Below are positions 25,853 to 33,962 of a stretch of DNA of 64,000 nt, one piece after another. The notes beneath the pieces are model-generated. The model did no database searches and had not been told where the DNA came from. It saw nothing but the letters and a program-made list of their open reading frames with translations. Each line of letters begins with the position of its first letter. Position 1 is the stretch's first letter. Source of the DNA: JAJDTT01 sp022827025 (lineage in GTDB: Bacteria > Acidobacteriota > UBA6911 > RPQK01 > JAJDTT01); assembly GCA_965203535.1 (NCBI GenBank), contig OZ241897.1:868001-932000 (forward strand). The letters run 5' to 3'. The position numbers were made by a program, and so were the translations under genes.

Positions 25853-26665
25853 ATGAAACCTCGATCTGTTCCCATCTTGACCTACCACCACGTTCATCCC
25901 GACGGGCACCCGGCATTACAGCGTGCCTCCAGGAAGGGTCTGCTCGGCCACATGGCCGCCAGCGGGTTCCGGAGCCATCTCGAGTTGCTGACCGGAACAG
26001 GATGGCAGATTCGCTCTACGTCAGAAATTATCGACTGGCTGATCGACAAAAGCCAGATTCCGCGGAAGACGGCAGCCATTCATTTTGACAATGGGTGGCT
26101 CGACACCTGGGAGACCGCCAGAGCCGTGCTTGACGAGTTCGGAGCGAAAGCCCTCGTCTATATCATCGGCGGCGCCACGGAGCAGGCCTCAGGGCGATCC
26201 GGCGTCCCTGAGAGGTGGAGTCTTCGCACCCGGACCGAGGGCCATGTCAGTTCCGAGGACCACCGGATAATGAGCTGGGAGCAGGTGAAAGAATTGCTGG
26301 ACAGCGGCTGGGAAGTGGGTGCGCATACCCTTACCCATCCGCGGCTGACCCGGGTGCTGGCGGAGCAAGGCCCGGAGGAAGTGAGACGCGAGATCGAGGA
26401 ATCGAATCAGATCCTGCGCCGCCGCTTGGGCGTTGAACCGGTCCACTTCGCCTACCCCAGCGGCGATTGGAACGAAGAGGTCGAGACGATCGTAGCGCCC
26501 TATTACCGCTCGGTCCGGCTCTGGCGGAAGGGCCCGCCCTGGTACTTCACCCGCCAGGACACGCTGCCCTCGAGGATCGAGTGCCAAAATATCGACACCT
26601 CGGTCTCAACCGGGCAGATCCGGGCGTTTCTCGACGTGGCAGCCCGAGGCGAGTCCACGGCCTAG
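25853..26665 (+). CDS. Polysaccharide deacetylase-like (NodB, carbohydrate esterase 4) protein
   Basis: A 270-aa protein without a signal peptide. It opens PILTYHHVHPDG and has GAHTLTHPRL (the HxxxH metal motif 3-like segment) and FAYPSGDWN. The NodB motif normally reading TFDDG is HFDNG here, so the second Asp, usually a metal ligand, is Asn. It may be catalytically altered. It is divergent from the 25758 gene and overlaps the convergent glycosidase-like gene by 4 bp. Confidence 0.8.
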   Translation: MKPRSVPILTYHHVHPDGHPALQRASRKGLLGHMAASGFRSHLELLTGTGWQIRSTSEIIDWLIDKSQIPRKTAAIHFDNGWLDTWETARAVLDEFGAKALVYIIGGATEQASGRSGVPERWSLRTRTEGHVSSEDHRIMSWEQVKELLDSGWEVGAHTLTHPRLTRVLAEQGPEEVRREIEESNQILRRRLGVEPVHFAYPSGDWNEEVETIVAPYYRSVRLWRKGPPWYFTRQDTLPSRIECQNIDTSVSTGQIRAFLDVAARGESTA

Positions 26666-28464
26666 AAGATCAGCGAGACACGGACTTGCAGCAACTCAAT
26701 GGGCACGGAGGGCTCCCCTCCCTGTCGAGGATCGACTGTCAGCTCCAAGGTATTGTTCCCTTTTCTCAGAGTACCCGGAGTCACTTTGGAGCTCAGCCAG
26801 CCGGCTTCTTCTTGAAAACCCAGGCCGTAGCCAGCTTCCGTGTACTGACGGCTGGTTTCCGGGGCAACGTACCCTTTCGGTGAAGACGGTCGCGGATCGG
26901 AGAGCGGCCGGCCGTTGAGTTTCCAGGTGGCCCGTTTCCCGTCGTTTGCGTCTTTCCATTGGGTCAGCACGGCCGCCGCGGCGACGGAATCAGGCTCATC
27001 AACGATGGTCAAGGCGAACCGCACGCTATTCGACCCCGACCGGGTGGTAAACACTCGCGGCAACTGGCCGGGTATATTCCGCGTCCTGGAAGGCCGATCC
27101 GGGTCGATGGCATAGAGCTTGTTCTTGCCCTTCAGAGCCTTTGGGTCTCCCACCCGAGGCACCGTACCGTAGTCTCTCGGATCAGTGGGGCCGTGATGGG
27201 TGTGCCAATCAAAGAGGTAGATTCCGTCTACTCCCTCTTCCCAAAACCGGTGGGAGGCTGCATGAACCGCGGTGTAGTCGGAGGCGACATCTTCTGCCAT
27301 CTCGGGATCGCGATGGTCAAACCTGGGACGCCCGGTGCGGAAAGGGCGCACGAGACGGTCGAGACAGCCGTAGACCTGGATACCGTATTGATGTCCGAGA
27401 CGGACCCACTCTTGGATAGGGATGGAAAAAGGCATCAGTCCGGAACCACCTATGATCAGATCCACCCAGAGGTTGCGGGTCCAGGTCTCCGGGTCCAGTC
27501 CGGCCGACAGGCTCAGCCCGATACTGTCCGGAGGGCGGACGGCGAGGAGAATCGGACGTCCTCGCCTTTCCCCGTAGTGGTCCAGTGTTTGACGGACCTG
27601 ATGAACGAAGTCGTTCATGATGGGCGTGTTCCGGCGCTGCTCCCCGACCTTGAAGAACATGCTGTGCCGGCACCAGTCGAGTTCCACCCCATCCAGGTCA
27701 TAGCGGCGGCAGGCTCCTTCCACCACCTCCAGATACCGGTCCCGGACCTCGGGGAGCGCGTAGTTGTAACCCGCCCAAAAGCGGGCGTCGCGAGAAGCCA
27801 TTCCATTTCGTTTGATGACATCTGCCAGGGGATGATCTTCCTCGGCCTGACGGCGCAACTCGACAATCTCTTGCGGGTCGTAGAGATGCTGTTTCTTCTC
27901 GATTTCACTGTAGCGTTGAATCCAGGGCAGGGTTTTCTTTTCCCAGTGTTCCCTCGAAACATAACCCAACAGCAGTTCAGGATGTCTGAGCTTGAATGGG
28001 GGCCAGTAGGAGGCCTTTGGAGGGAACAGGGAAGCGTGGATGTCATTCATTCGAATGGAGTAGAAAAACTCCATTCCATTCCGGTGCGCGAAGTCGACGA
28101 CATGCCTGACGGGGTTCGGACCCAGGACTTTGATGTGTTCTCGTGGAAACTCCCAGTCGGGCTCGTTGACATGCGCGCAGTAGAAAATGCTGGCTACTTC
28201 CGTCCCTTTCACATAGCGGAGCGTGTTCGCCAGAAACTGGCCGGGTGATTTAAGGGGAATCCGCCACCCACCGCCTGCGTAAGCGGGCTGCAGCAGGTCA
28301 TTGCCGTCGTTGTTCCAAAGAACGGGACGCTTGCGCCGCCTGGCCTTTGCTCTCGCGGCAGCCGGATTGGAGCTCAGAACGGCAGGGGAGCCGCCGCGGG
28401 CGGATGCCGAAGAAAGCCAAGTTGCGGCAGTCAATTGCTTCAGAAACGTTCGCCGATTCTTCAT
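26662..28464 (-). CDS. Tat-exported glycosidase-like TIM-barrel protein (copy 1)
   Basis: A 600-aa protein with a twin-arginine-type signal (NRRTFLKQLTAATWLSSASA). The barrel contains RPVLWNNDGND, then NEPDWEFPREHIKVLGPNPV, FFYSIRMNDIHAS, RRYDLDGVELDWCRH (carrying the likely catalytic acids DGVELDW) and GVDGIYLFDWHTHHGP. This resembles family-10-like glycosyl hydrolases of the GHL10 type. A C-terminal beta-sandwich (ATWKLNGRPL, LRKGNNTLELTVDPR) follows. It is a paralogue of the 43734-45587 product. An AGGAGAAG ribosome-binding site precedes the ATG. Confidence 0.75.
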   Translation of the reverse strand: MKNRRTFLKQLTAATWLSSASARGGSPAVLSSNPAAARAKARRRKRPVLWNNDGNDLLQPAYAGGGWRIPLKSPGQFLANTLRYVKGTEVASIFYCAHVNEPDWEFPREHIKVLGPNPVRHVVDFAHRNGMEFFYSIRMNDIHASLFPPKASYWPPFKLRHPELLLGYVSREHWEKKTLPWIQRYSEIEKKQHLYDPQEIVELRRQAEEDHPLADVIKRNGMASRDARFWAGYNYALPEVRDRYLEVVEGACRRYDLDGVELDWCRHSMFFKVGEQRRNTPIMNDFVHQVRQTLDHYGERRGRPILLAVRPPDSIGLSLSAGLDPETWTRNLWVDLIIGGSGLMPFSIPIQEWVRLGHQYGIQVYGCLDRLVRPFRTGRPRFDHRDPEMAEDVASDYTAVHAASHRFWEEGVDGIYLFDWHTHHGPTDPRDYGTVPRVGDPKALKGKNKLYAIDPDRPSRTRNIPGQLPRVFTTRSGSNSVRFALTIVDEPDSVAAAAVLTQWKDANDGKRATWKLNGRPLSDPRPSSPKGYVAPETSRQYTEAGYGLGFQEEAGWLSSKVTPGTLRKGNNTLELTVDPRQGGEPSVPIELLQVRVSLIF

Positions 28465-28479
28465 GGTTTCTTCTCCTGT

Positions 28480-28652
28480 ATGGTCACGGCTCCGCCCAAG
28501 ACAGGGTCATCGGCTGCAGCAATTCGGATGTGGTCGTCACCGGTCCCGACCGGTTTGTCGTTCCTTATTCTGATGTCCAGCACAGGGATGGGGCGGGCCG
28601 GCAGCGTATGGCCGTCAAGGTAACAGAGGTGATGGTCAAGACGCCAAGGTAA
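28480..28652 (+). pseudogene. 3' remnant of a BNR/sialidase-fold gene
   Basis: About 57 codons and a TAA encoding GHGSAQDRVIGCSNSDVVVTG and continuing SDVQHRDGAGRQR to VTEVMVKTPR. This matches the last residues of the lipoprotein at 51047-52483 (GHGSAQNRVISCSNTDVVVTG to VREVIVEMPI), and the DNA is similar across the same stretch. The rest of the gene is missing: upstream lies the start of the minus-strand glycosidase gene. Confidence 0.8.
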
Positions 28653-28720
28653 CGACGCTTCGGACCGATACTGTGTGGGCGAACGCGCCTCAAACCCGCC
28701 GGTTCCGCTCTGCCACGGCT

Positions 28721-30172
28721 TCAGGCATCGATTTTGGCGCGCCAGTGCACGGACTTCCGAACGGTCAGCTCGCGCAGAAACTCGATCCCATGGCCGATGC
28801 CCAGGCCGCTGCCCTTGAAGGGTTCGGCGGGGGCGCCGGGGGCTTGGCCGCGCTCGGTATTGATCTTGATCATGCCGGCCTTCAGATTCTCTATGGCGGC
28901 CATAGCTCGCGGCGCGCTTTCGGTGCACACGATGGCCGAGAGCCCGTACTCGGTTGCATTGGCACGTTCGATGGCCTCCTCGAAAGAATCCACCTTCACC
29001 ACCGGGGCGACCGGACCAAACGTTTCCTCATACATCAGGGCCAGATCGTCCGTAACGTTGGCCAGCACCGTGGGAGGATAAAAGAAGCCGGGCCGATCGA
29101 GCCTGCCGCCCCCCGCCAGAACCTCGGCCCCCGCCTGGACCGCGCTGTCGACGTGCTGTTGGACCCTCGAGATCTGAGTCTCGTCGATCATCGGGCCCAT
29201 CTCGGTCGAGGGATCCAACCCCGGTCCCACTTTGAGAGACTTGGCCGCGTTGACCAGGTTTTCGACGAAGGCGTCCCGCACGGAAGACTGGACGTAGATC
29301 CTTTCCGTCGAAGTGCAGATCTGTCCGCTATTGGCAAAGGCGCAGCGTGCGGCCAGCCGCGCCACCGCACCCGGGTCCACCGTATCGTCCACGATTAAGG
29401 CATCCTTACCGCCGAGCTCCAGGATGACTTTCAGAACCCGCTCGCCGGCGATGCGGCCGATGTGGCGGCCTACCTGGAGGCTTCCGATGAAGCAGACGAT
29501 GCCCACGTCCGGGTGGCGGACGATCGGCTCTCCCATGGTTGGACCATCTCCATTGAGGTGATTGACGGCCCCAGGAGGCAGATGATCGAAGACTTGCTCG
29601 AAAAGGACCCGGGTGGCCAGAGGGGTCTTCTCCGAACTCTTCAGCACCACCGTATTGCCGACCATCAGGTTGCACACCGCCAGCTCCACCGAGGCAATCA
29701 CGGGAAAGTTCCAGACACTGATACAGGCGGCCACGCCCCGTGGCTCCCAACGCTGGAAGACCAGATCACCGGCCTGCGAACCCAGGTGCCGCGAGTCCAG
29801 GTAGATTCCAATCTCCGCCACCTGGTTGGTCAGGCCCACGGAAGCGTCAAGCTCGCCGTAAGACTCGGCCAGGGGCTTGCCGTTTTCTCGAGTCAGCAGA
29901 ATGGCCACCTCATCCCGGCAGGCGTGCATCTTGCGAGCGGCCTCCCGAAGCTGGGCCGCGCGCGCAAGCGGGGAAAGGGCCGCCCACTCCCGGCCTGCCA
30001 CCACGGCTGCCTCTACCGCAGCCGCTGCATCTGCTGAATCACCACGCGGAACGTCGACGATGTGATCGAAATTAGCGGGATCGCGAATGGACAGGGTCTC
30101 GGTCCCATGGGAGGGCACCGAATGCCCTCCGATCCACTGAGTTTGGGCCTTGGCCAGCGCTGCTGTTTCCAT
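28721..30172 (-). CDS. NAD(P)-dependent aldehyde dehydrogenase
   Basis: A 483-aa protein of normal length. All catalytic residues are visible: N155 (SVWNFPVIAS), K178 (VVLKSSEKTP), E252 (LELGGKDA) and the nucleophile C286 (NSGQICTSTER). It resembles succinate-semialdehyde or glycolaldehyde/lactaldehyde-type dehydrogenases. In this setting it probably oxidises an aldehyde released by sugar-acid aldol cleavage. A GGAG ribosome-binding site precedes the ATG, and a degenerate palindromic half-site lies about 70 bp upstream. Confidence 0.92.
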   Translation of the reverse strand: METAALAKAQTQWIGGHSVPSHGTETLSIRDPANFDHIVDVPRGDSADAAAAVEAAVVAGREWAALSPLARAAQLREAARKMHACRDEVAILLTRENGKPLAESYGELDASVGLTNQVAEIGIYLDSRHLGSQAGDLVFQRWEPRGVAACISVWNFPVIASVELAVCNLMVGNTVVLKSSEKTPLATRVLFEQVFDHLPPGAVNHLNGDGPTMGEPIVRHPDVGIVCFIGSLQVGRHIGRIAGERVLKVILELGGKDALIVDDTVDPGAVARLAARCAFANSGQICTSTERIYVQSSVRDAFVENLVNAAKSLKVGPGLDPSTEMGPMIDETQISRVQQHVDSAVQAGAEVLAGGGRLDRPGFFYPPTVLANVTDDLALMYEETFGPVAPVVKVDSFEEAIERANATEYGLSAIVCTESAPRAMAAIENLKAGMIKINTERGQAPGAPAEPFKGSGLGIGHGIEFLRELTVRKSVHWRAKIDA

Positions 30173-30235
30173 AGGATCTCCGTCGGTGCGTCTTGGAAAT
30201 TAACTCCGGCTGAGTCGCCGGCTGACAAACTTTGA

Positions 30236-30248
30236 TACGAAATTATAA
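30236..30248. promoter_or_regulatory. Degenerate operator-like site: TACGAA-A-TTATAA
   Basis: The right arm matches the TTATAA-N-TTATAA motif fully, the left arm at three of six positions. It lies about 70 bp upstream of the aldehyde dehydrogenase start. Confidence 0.3.
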
Positions 30249-30343
30249 CACCGTCATTGAATCAATCCGCAACTTTGCCAGAACGGTGCGAGAACGGCTT
30301 GGCTTGCAGCCAAATGGTCCGGCGCAGCAGGGTTGCAGGATGG

Positions 30344-31990
30344 TCACTCCTCCGGTTCGGCAACGTCCAGGATCTGGTTTGGCAGGAGGTCTCGCAGAGT
30401 TTGGTGTATCCCCGAAGGCCACTGGATCTCCACAAGTTCAATCCGCCCAGCTTCTCCCAAGCCGAAATGAACCCGAGGGTCGTTCGCGGACTGGTAGCTG
30501 GAAGCGCTGCTCACCGTCCAATACTGGGTCAGTCTGCCGGCGTTCAGCCTGACTCGCGCCCCCAGGCCGAAACGATTGCTCTTCCGGCCCAAGAGCCGCA
30601 GCAGAATCCAATTCCTTCGGTTGCCGCCCTCGTTCAACAGAAGGCTGGGACGCCCGTTCAGATTCGAGACCACGATATCCTGGTCGCCGTCGTTGTCGAA
30701 GTCTCCGAAGGCGGTGCCACGGCTCACCAGTGGGGTCTGAAAAATCTTTCCGCTGCTGGGCGAGACATTTTCGAATTTGCCGTTGGCCAGATTCCGGAAC
30801 AGAAGGGGCGCCTGGGCGTATTCCACGTGGCGAAGGTAGAGAGAGACGTTGTCCATCACATGGCTGTTGGCCGTGAAGATGTCTTTCCAGCCGTCGTTGT
30901 CGTAGTCGAAAAAACGCGTTCCCCAGCCCGTGTATGCCAGCGTCATCTGGGCGATGCCGGTGGAAAAGCGCACATCGGTAAAGCTTCCATCCCCGTTGTT
31001 CTCGAAGATGACGTACATGTCACCCGTCAGTGTGGTGATGATCAAGTCGGGATAGCCGTCATTGTTGTAATCCTGAAAATCGACTCCCATTCCTCCAAAG
31101 GTGTCTCCGTCCCCGTTGAACGCAACCCCGGCGGCCAGAGCGACTTCAGAAAAGCTTCCGTCGCGGTTATTCTTGAACAAGAGGCAGGGGCTGCGATCAT
31201 TCGCCACGTAGATGTCGATCCATCCGTCGAGGTCGTAATCGGCGAAAGCGACCCCTAAACCTTTGCCGTGCGACTCTCCGATGCCCGAGGGAGCGGACAC
31301 GTCCGTGAAGGTGCCGTCCCCGTTGTTGCGATACAGCAAGTCGGAGATCCCTCCATAGCGATCCGGAATGCAGTAGCTGCGATAGCCGGGTCCGGGCTTG
31401 CCGCAGTAGGGATTATTATCGAAATCCCAATCCAGGTATCGGACCACATACAGGTCCAGATCACCGTCCCGATCGTAGTCCAGGAAGGCGGCACTGCTGG
31501 ACCAAAGCTGTCCGGCGACACCAGCCGCGGCCGTGACATCGGTAAAGCGCCCGATCCCCTCGTTCCGGTACAGGGAATTGCGGCCAAAGCGAGTCACATA
31601 GAGATCCATGTCCCCGTCATTGTCGTAATCACCCGTCGCCACCCCCATCCCATATCCGCTTCCCGCCATGCCGGCGGAAACCGTGACGTCCTGGAAGCCT
31701 TTCCCGTTGAGATTGCGGTAGAGACGATCCGCATAAGCGCCGCTTTTGGGCATCGAAACGGTTTCCGCCGAAGTGGCTCGCTGGAGGGGAAATCCATTGA
31801 CCAGGAAAAGGTCCAGGAATCCATCCGAATCAAAGTCGAGCACGCCGACGCCCCCACCCATGGTCTCGACCAGGTATTTGTGCTCGGTTGGAGACGCCTG
31901 CTGCCTGAAATTCACACCCCAGGTCACGCCGGCCTCCCGGTAGGCCACCGGAGGGGCGTCTACTGTGCCGCCCAGGAGGGCGGCCGTCAT
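30344..31990 (-). CDS. CRTAC1-family FG-GAP/VCBS repeat protein with ASPIC/UnbV C-terminus
   Basis: A 548-aa protein with about seven calcium-binding FG-GAP loops (DFDSDGFLDLF, DYDNDGDMDLY, DYDRDGDLDLY, DYDLDGWIDIY, DYNNDGYPDLI, DYDNDGWKDIF, DFDNDGDQDIV) and a C-terminal ASPIC/UnbV domain (NRRNWILLRLLGRKSNRFGLGARVRL, VEIQWPSGIHQTL). The ATG lies within a short hydrophobic stretch, so the signal peptide may begin slightly upstream at a non-ATG codon. It is 16 bp behind the TPR gene, the usual TPR-CRTAC1 pairing. Confidence 0.85.
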   Translation of the reverse strand: MTAALLGGTVDAPPVAYREAGVTWGVNFRQQASPTEHKYLVETMGGGVGVLDFDSDGFLDLFLVNGFPLQRATSAETVSMPKSGAYADRLYRNLNGKGFQDVTVSAGMAGSGYGMGVATGDYDNDGDMDLYVTRFGRNSLYRNEGIGRFTDVTAAAGVAGQLWSSSAAFLDYDRDGDLDLYVVRYLDWDFDNNPYCGKPGPGYRSYCIPDRYGGISDLLYRNNGDGTFTDVSAPSGIGESHGKGLGVAFADYDLDGWIDIYVANDRSPCLLFKNNRDGSFSEVALAAGVAFNGDGDTFGGMGVDFQDYNNDGYPDLIITTLTGDMYVIFENNGDGSFTDVRFSTGIAQMTLAYTGWGTRFFDYDNDGWKDIFTANSHVMDNVSLYLRHVEYAQAPLLFRNLANGKFENVSPSSGKIFQTPLVSRGTAFGDFDNDGDQDIVVSNLNGRPSLLLNEGGNRRNWILLRLLGRKSNRFGLGARVRLNAGRLTQYWTVSSASSYQSANDPRVHFGLGEAGRIELVEIQWPSGIHQTLRDLLPNQILDVAEPEE

Positions 31991-32006
31991 CAGAAGGATG
32001 GGAATT

Positions 32007-33623
32007 CTATCTTTCTCGATGTTTCAACTCTCTGAAAATCCGCAGTGCCTTCTCGGCTTCCTCCTTCTGGCCGAGTTTCCGGTAGGTGGCGGAAAGCTTG
32101 TAGTGGAGGGAAGCATCGGAGGGAGTGATCTCAAGCGCCTTTCGCAGGTGCCCCAATGACTTCTGGTGCTGTCCCTGAGCCGCGTAGAGTCGCTCCAGTC
32201 CCAGGTGCGCGTCCACCATCCCGGGGTCAAGCTCCAAGGCCTTCAGGAACTGTCCTTCGGCCTGCTCGACCTTCCCTTTCATGAACAGGATGTCCCCGAT
32301 CTGATAGGCCGCCTGCGAGTGGCCCGGGTGGGCTTTGAGGCCCTCTTGAAGCGCCGGGAGCGCCTCGTCATAGCGCCGCAGCCTCCACTGCAGCTCCCCG
32401 ATCGCGAGCTGAAGACGCCGAAACGAAGGTCTGAGCGCGAAGGCTGCCCGATACTTCTGGATGGCTCCCTCCAGATCGCCCAGTTCCTCGTAGGACTCGG
32501 CCTTCAGTACGTGGTCCCAATAGGGATCGGATCCTGCCTGGAGGGTGAAGCTGGTCAAAAGGGACAGGATCTGATAACCCTCCGCCAGCAGATAGAGCTC
32601 TTCGGCCGAAGCGGAATTGGATCTGTGCAACATATGTGCCCGCGCCCGGTAATGCTCGACTTCTTCCCCGATGGCTTCAGCCGGGGGAGCATCCAGAAAC
32701 CGGGTGACACCGTCAATCAGGTCGTCTTCGGGCCCACTGGCAAGCGGTGAGGCGACTCCTGAGGCCCGCTCGTTCAGCCAGCGGATCCTCTGCCGGATCC
32801 GCTTCTCCTGAGGCCGTTTTTCCAGGGCCCGGGTATATTCCTCTCGGGCAATTTTCCAATTCTGAGTGGTGATGTGAAAGTGCGCTCGCGCCAAATGGGC
32901 GGAGAAGGAATCGGGGAACTTCTGCTCGAGCTCACCGTGAAATCGCTTGGCAAGATGAGAGTAACACCGGTTCAGATGGTAGCGAATCTCCCCGTCCTGC
33001 TCCTCGGCGGCCAGCGCCTTTTCCAGGTGAGACACCGCGTCAAGACAACTGGATCGCGCCTGATAGACATAACCCAAATAGCGATGAACCTGGGGATCAG
33101 GCTTCAAGGCCAAAGCCGTCTTAAGCGGCCTTAACGCCTCCTCGTAGCGGCCGCTTTCAAAGAACAGAATTCCCAGGTATAGGTGTGTCCCCGGGAGCCC
33201 AGGCTTCAGCCGGGCTGCCCTTCCAAAAGCGCCGAGCGCCTCCTCCTTCCGCCCCAGCAGGCGGTAGAGGTAGCCCAGGCTGGCGTGTACTTCGGCAATA
33301 TCGGGGCGCAAGGCAGCCAGCCGCTCGTACTTTTCGGCCGCCGTTCGATAATCCCCGTCTTTTTGGGCTTCATGGGCTTGCCGGTGGAGCCGGGCGAGAT
33401 CGCTTTGTCCTTGTTTCCCCAGCCCGGCCAGGCCCATGGAAACGCATAGCAGGATCAGGCCGGCGAAACCTACGAATCCCTTCACGCCAGCCACCGCGGC
33501 ACCGGGACGCTCTCCTGGGAATCGGGGGTGCCGGCACCGCCTTTGCGCGGCGAAATCCATTCGATCACTGTGCAATGCCGTCTGTTCGAACGCGGTTCCG
33601 TCGCGCAAGTTTGTTCTTGACAT
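32007..33623 (-). CDS. TPR-repeat protein with N-terminal membrane anchor
   Basis: A 538-aa protein with a hydrophobic segment at about residues 47-68 (VKGFVGFAGLILLCVSMGLAGLG) as anchor or signal. TPR repeats cover residues 75-260 and 380-530 (for example AEVHASLGYLYRLLGRKEEALGAF and VDAHLGLERLYAAQGQH). The start is uncertain; ATG 33560 is an alternative. It is paired with the CRTAC1-type gene and divergent from the TonB receptor. Confidence 0.8.
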   Translation of the reverse strand: MSRTNLRDGTAFEQTALHSDRMDFAAQRRCRHPRFPGERPGAAVAGVKGFVGFAGLILLCVSMGLAGLGKQGQSDLARLHRQAHEAQKDGDYRTAAEKYERLAALRPDIAEVHASLGYLYRLLGRKEEALGAFGRAARLKPGLPGTHLYLGILFFESGRYEEALRPLKTALALKPDPQVHRYLGYVYQARSSCLDAVSHLEKALAAEEQDGEIRYHLNRCYSHLAKRFHGELEQKFPDSFSAHLARAHFHITTQNWKIAREEYTRALEKRPQEKRIRQRIRWLNERASGVASPLASGPEDDLIDGVTRFLDAPPAEAIGEEVEHYRARAHMLHRSNSASAEELYLLAEGYQILSLLTSFTLQAGSDPYWDHVLKAESYEELGDLEGAIQKYRAAFALRPSFRRLQLAIGELQWRLRRYDEALPALQEGLKAHPGHSQAAYQIGDILFMKGKVEQAEGQFLKALELDPGMVDAHLGLERLYAAQGQHQKSLGHLRKALEITPSDASLHYKLSATYRKLGQKEEAEKALRIFRELKHRER

Positions 33624-33891
33624 CTCACTTGGCTTGCGGGGATACTAGGCGGCAATTATGGGTCTGTTAATTGCCTACGATCAGATCCAGATCAGTTCAA
33701 CTTACTCTCTCGCACTGCAAATGCCCTTCCGGCGTTCTGTCGAGAATTCCCGCCAACCAGGGAAACAGCGGGTGAAATTCTCTATACGGAACTCACTATA
33801 CAGAGGGCTTCAGTCGGCCTTCAACCTCGGTTAGGTCCACAGCTCAGGGGCGGAGACGTACGTTTTTTGCAATGCCTGATACTTGGAATGC

Positions 33892-33919
33892 TTGACTTAG
33901 ATAAGTTATAAATAATAAT
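33892..33919 (+). promoter_or_regulatory. Putative sigma-70-like promoter of the TonB receptor
   Basis: TTGACT (33892-33897), a 16-bp spacer, then AATAAT (33914-33919). Each differs from consensus at one position. The palindromic site fills the spacer. Confidence 0.5.
33899..33911. promoter_or_regulatory. Putative operator, site 4: AGATAA-G-TTATAA
   Basis: 10 of 12 arm positions match the TTATAA-N-TTATAA motif. It sits between the -35 and -10 hexamers of the receptor promoter, a classical position for a repressor. Confidence 0.6.
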
Positions 33920-33962
33920 GTTGAGGTTGCATCCCAGCCTGTAAACTCGGGAGGTTGAAATC

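Larger units (their letters stand above)
33624..33962. other. Divergent regulatory region of the TonB receptor
   Basis: A 339-bp gap without a credible gene. It contains the receptor promoter and operator at 33892-33919 and two copies of CTATAC about 15 bp apart near 33,783-33,802. Confidence 0.5.
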
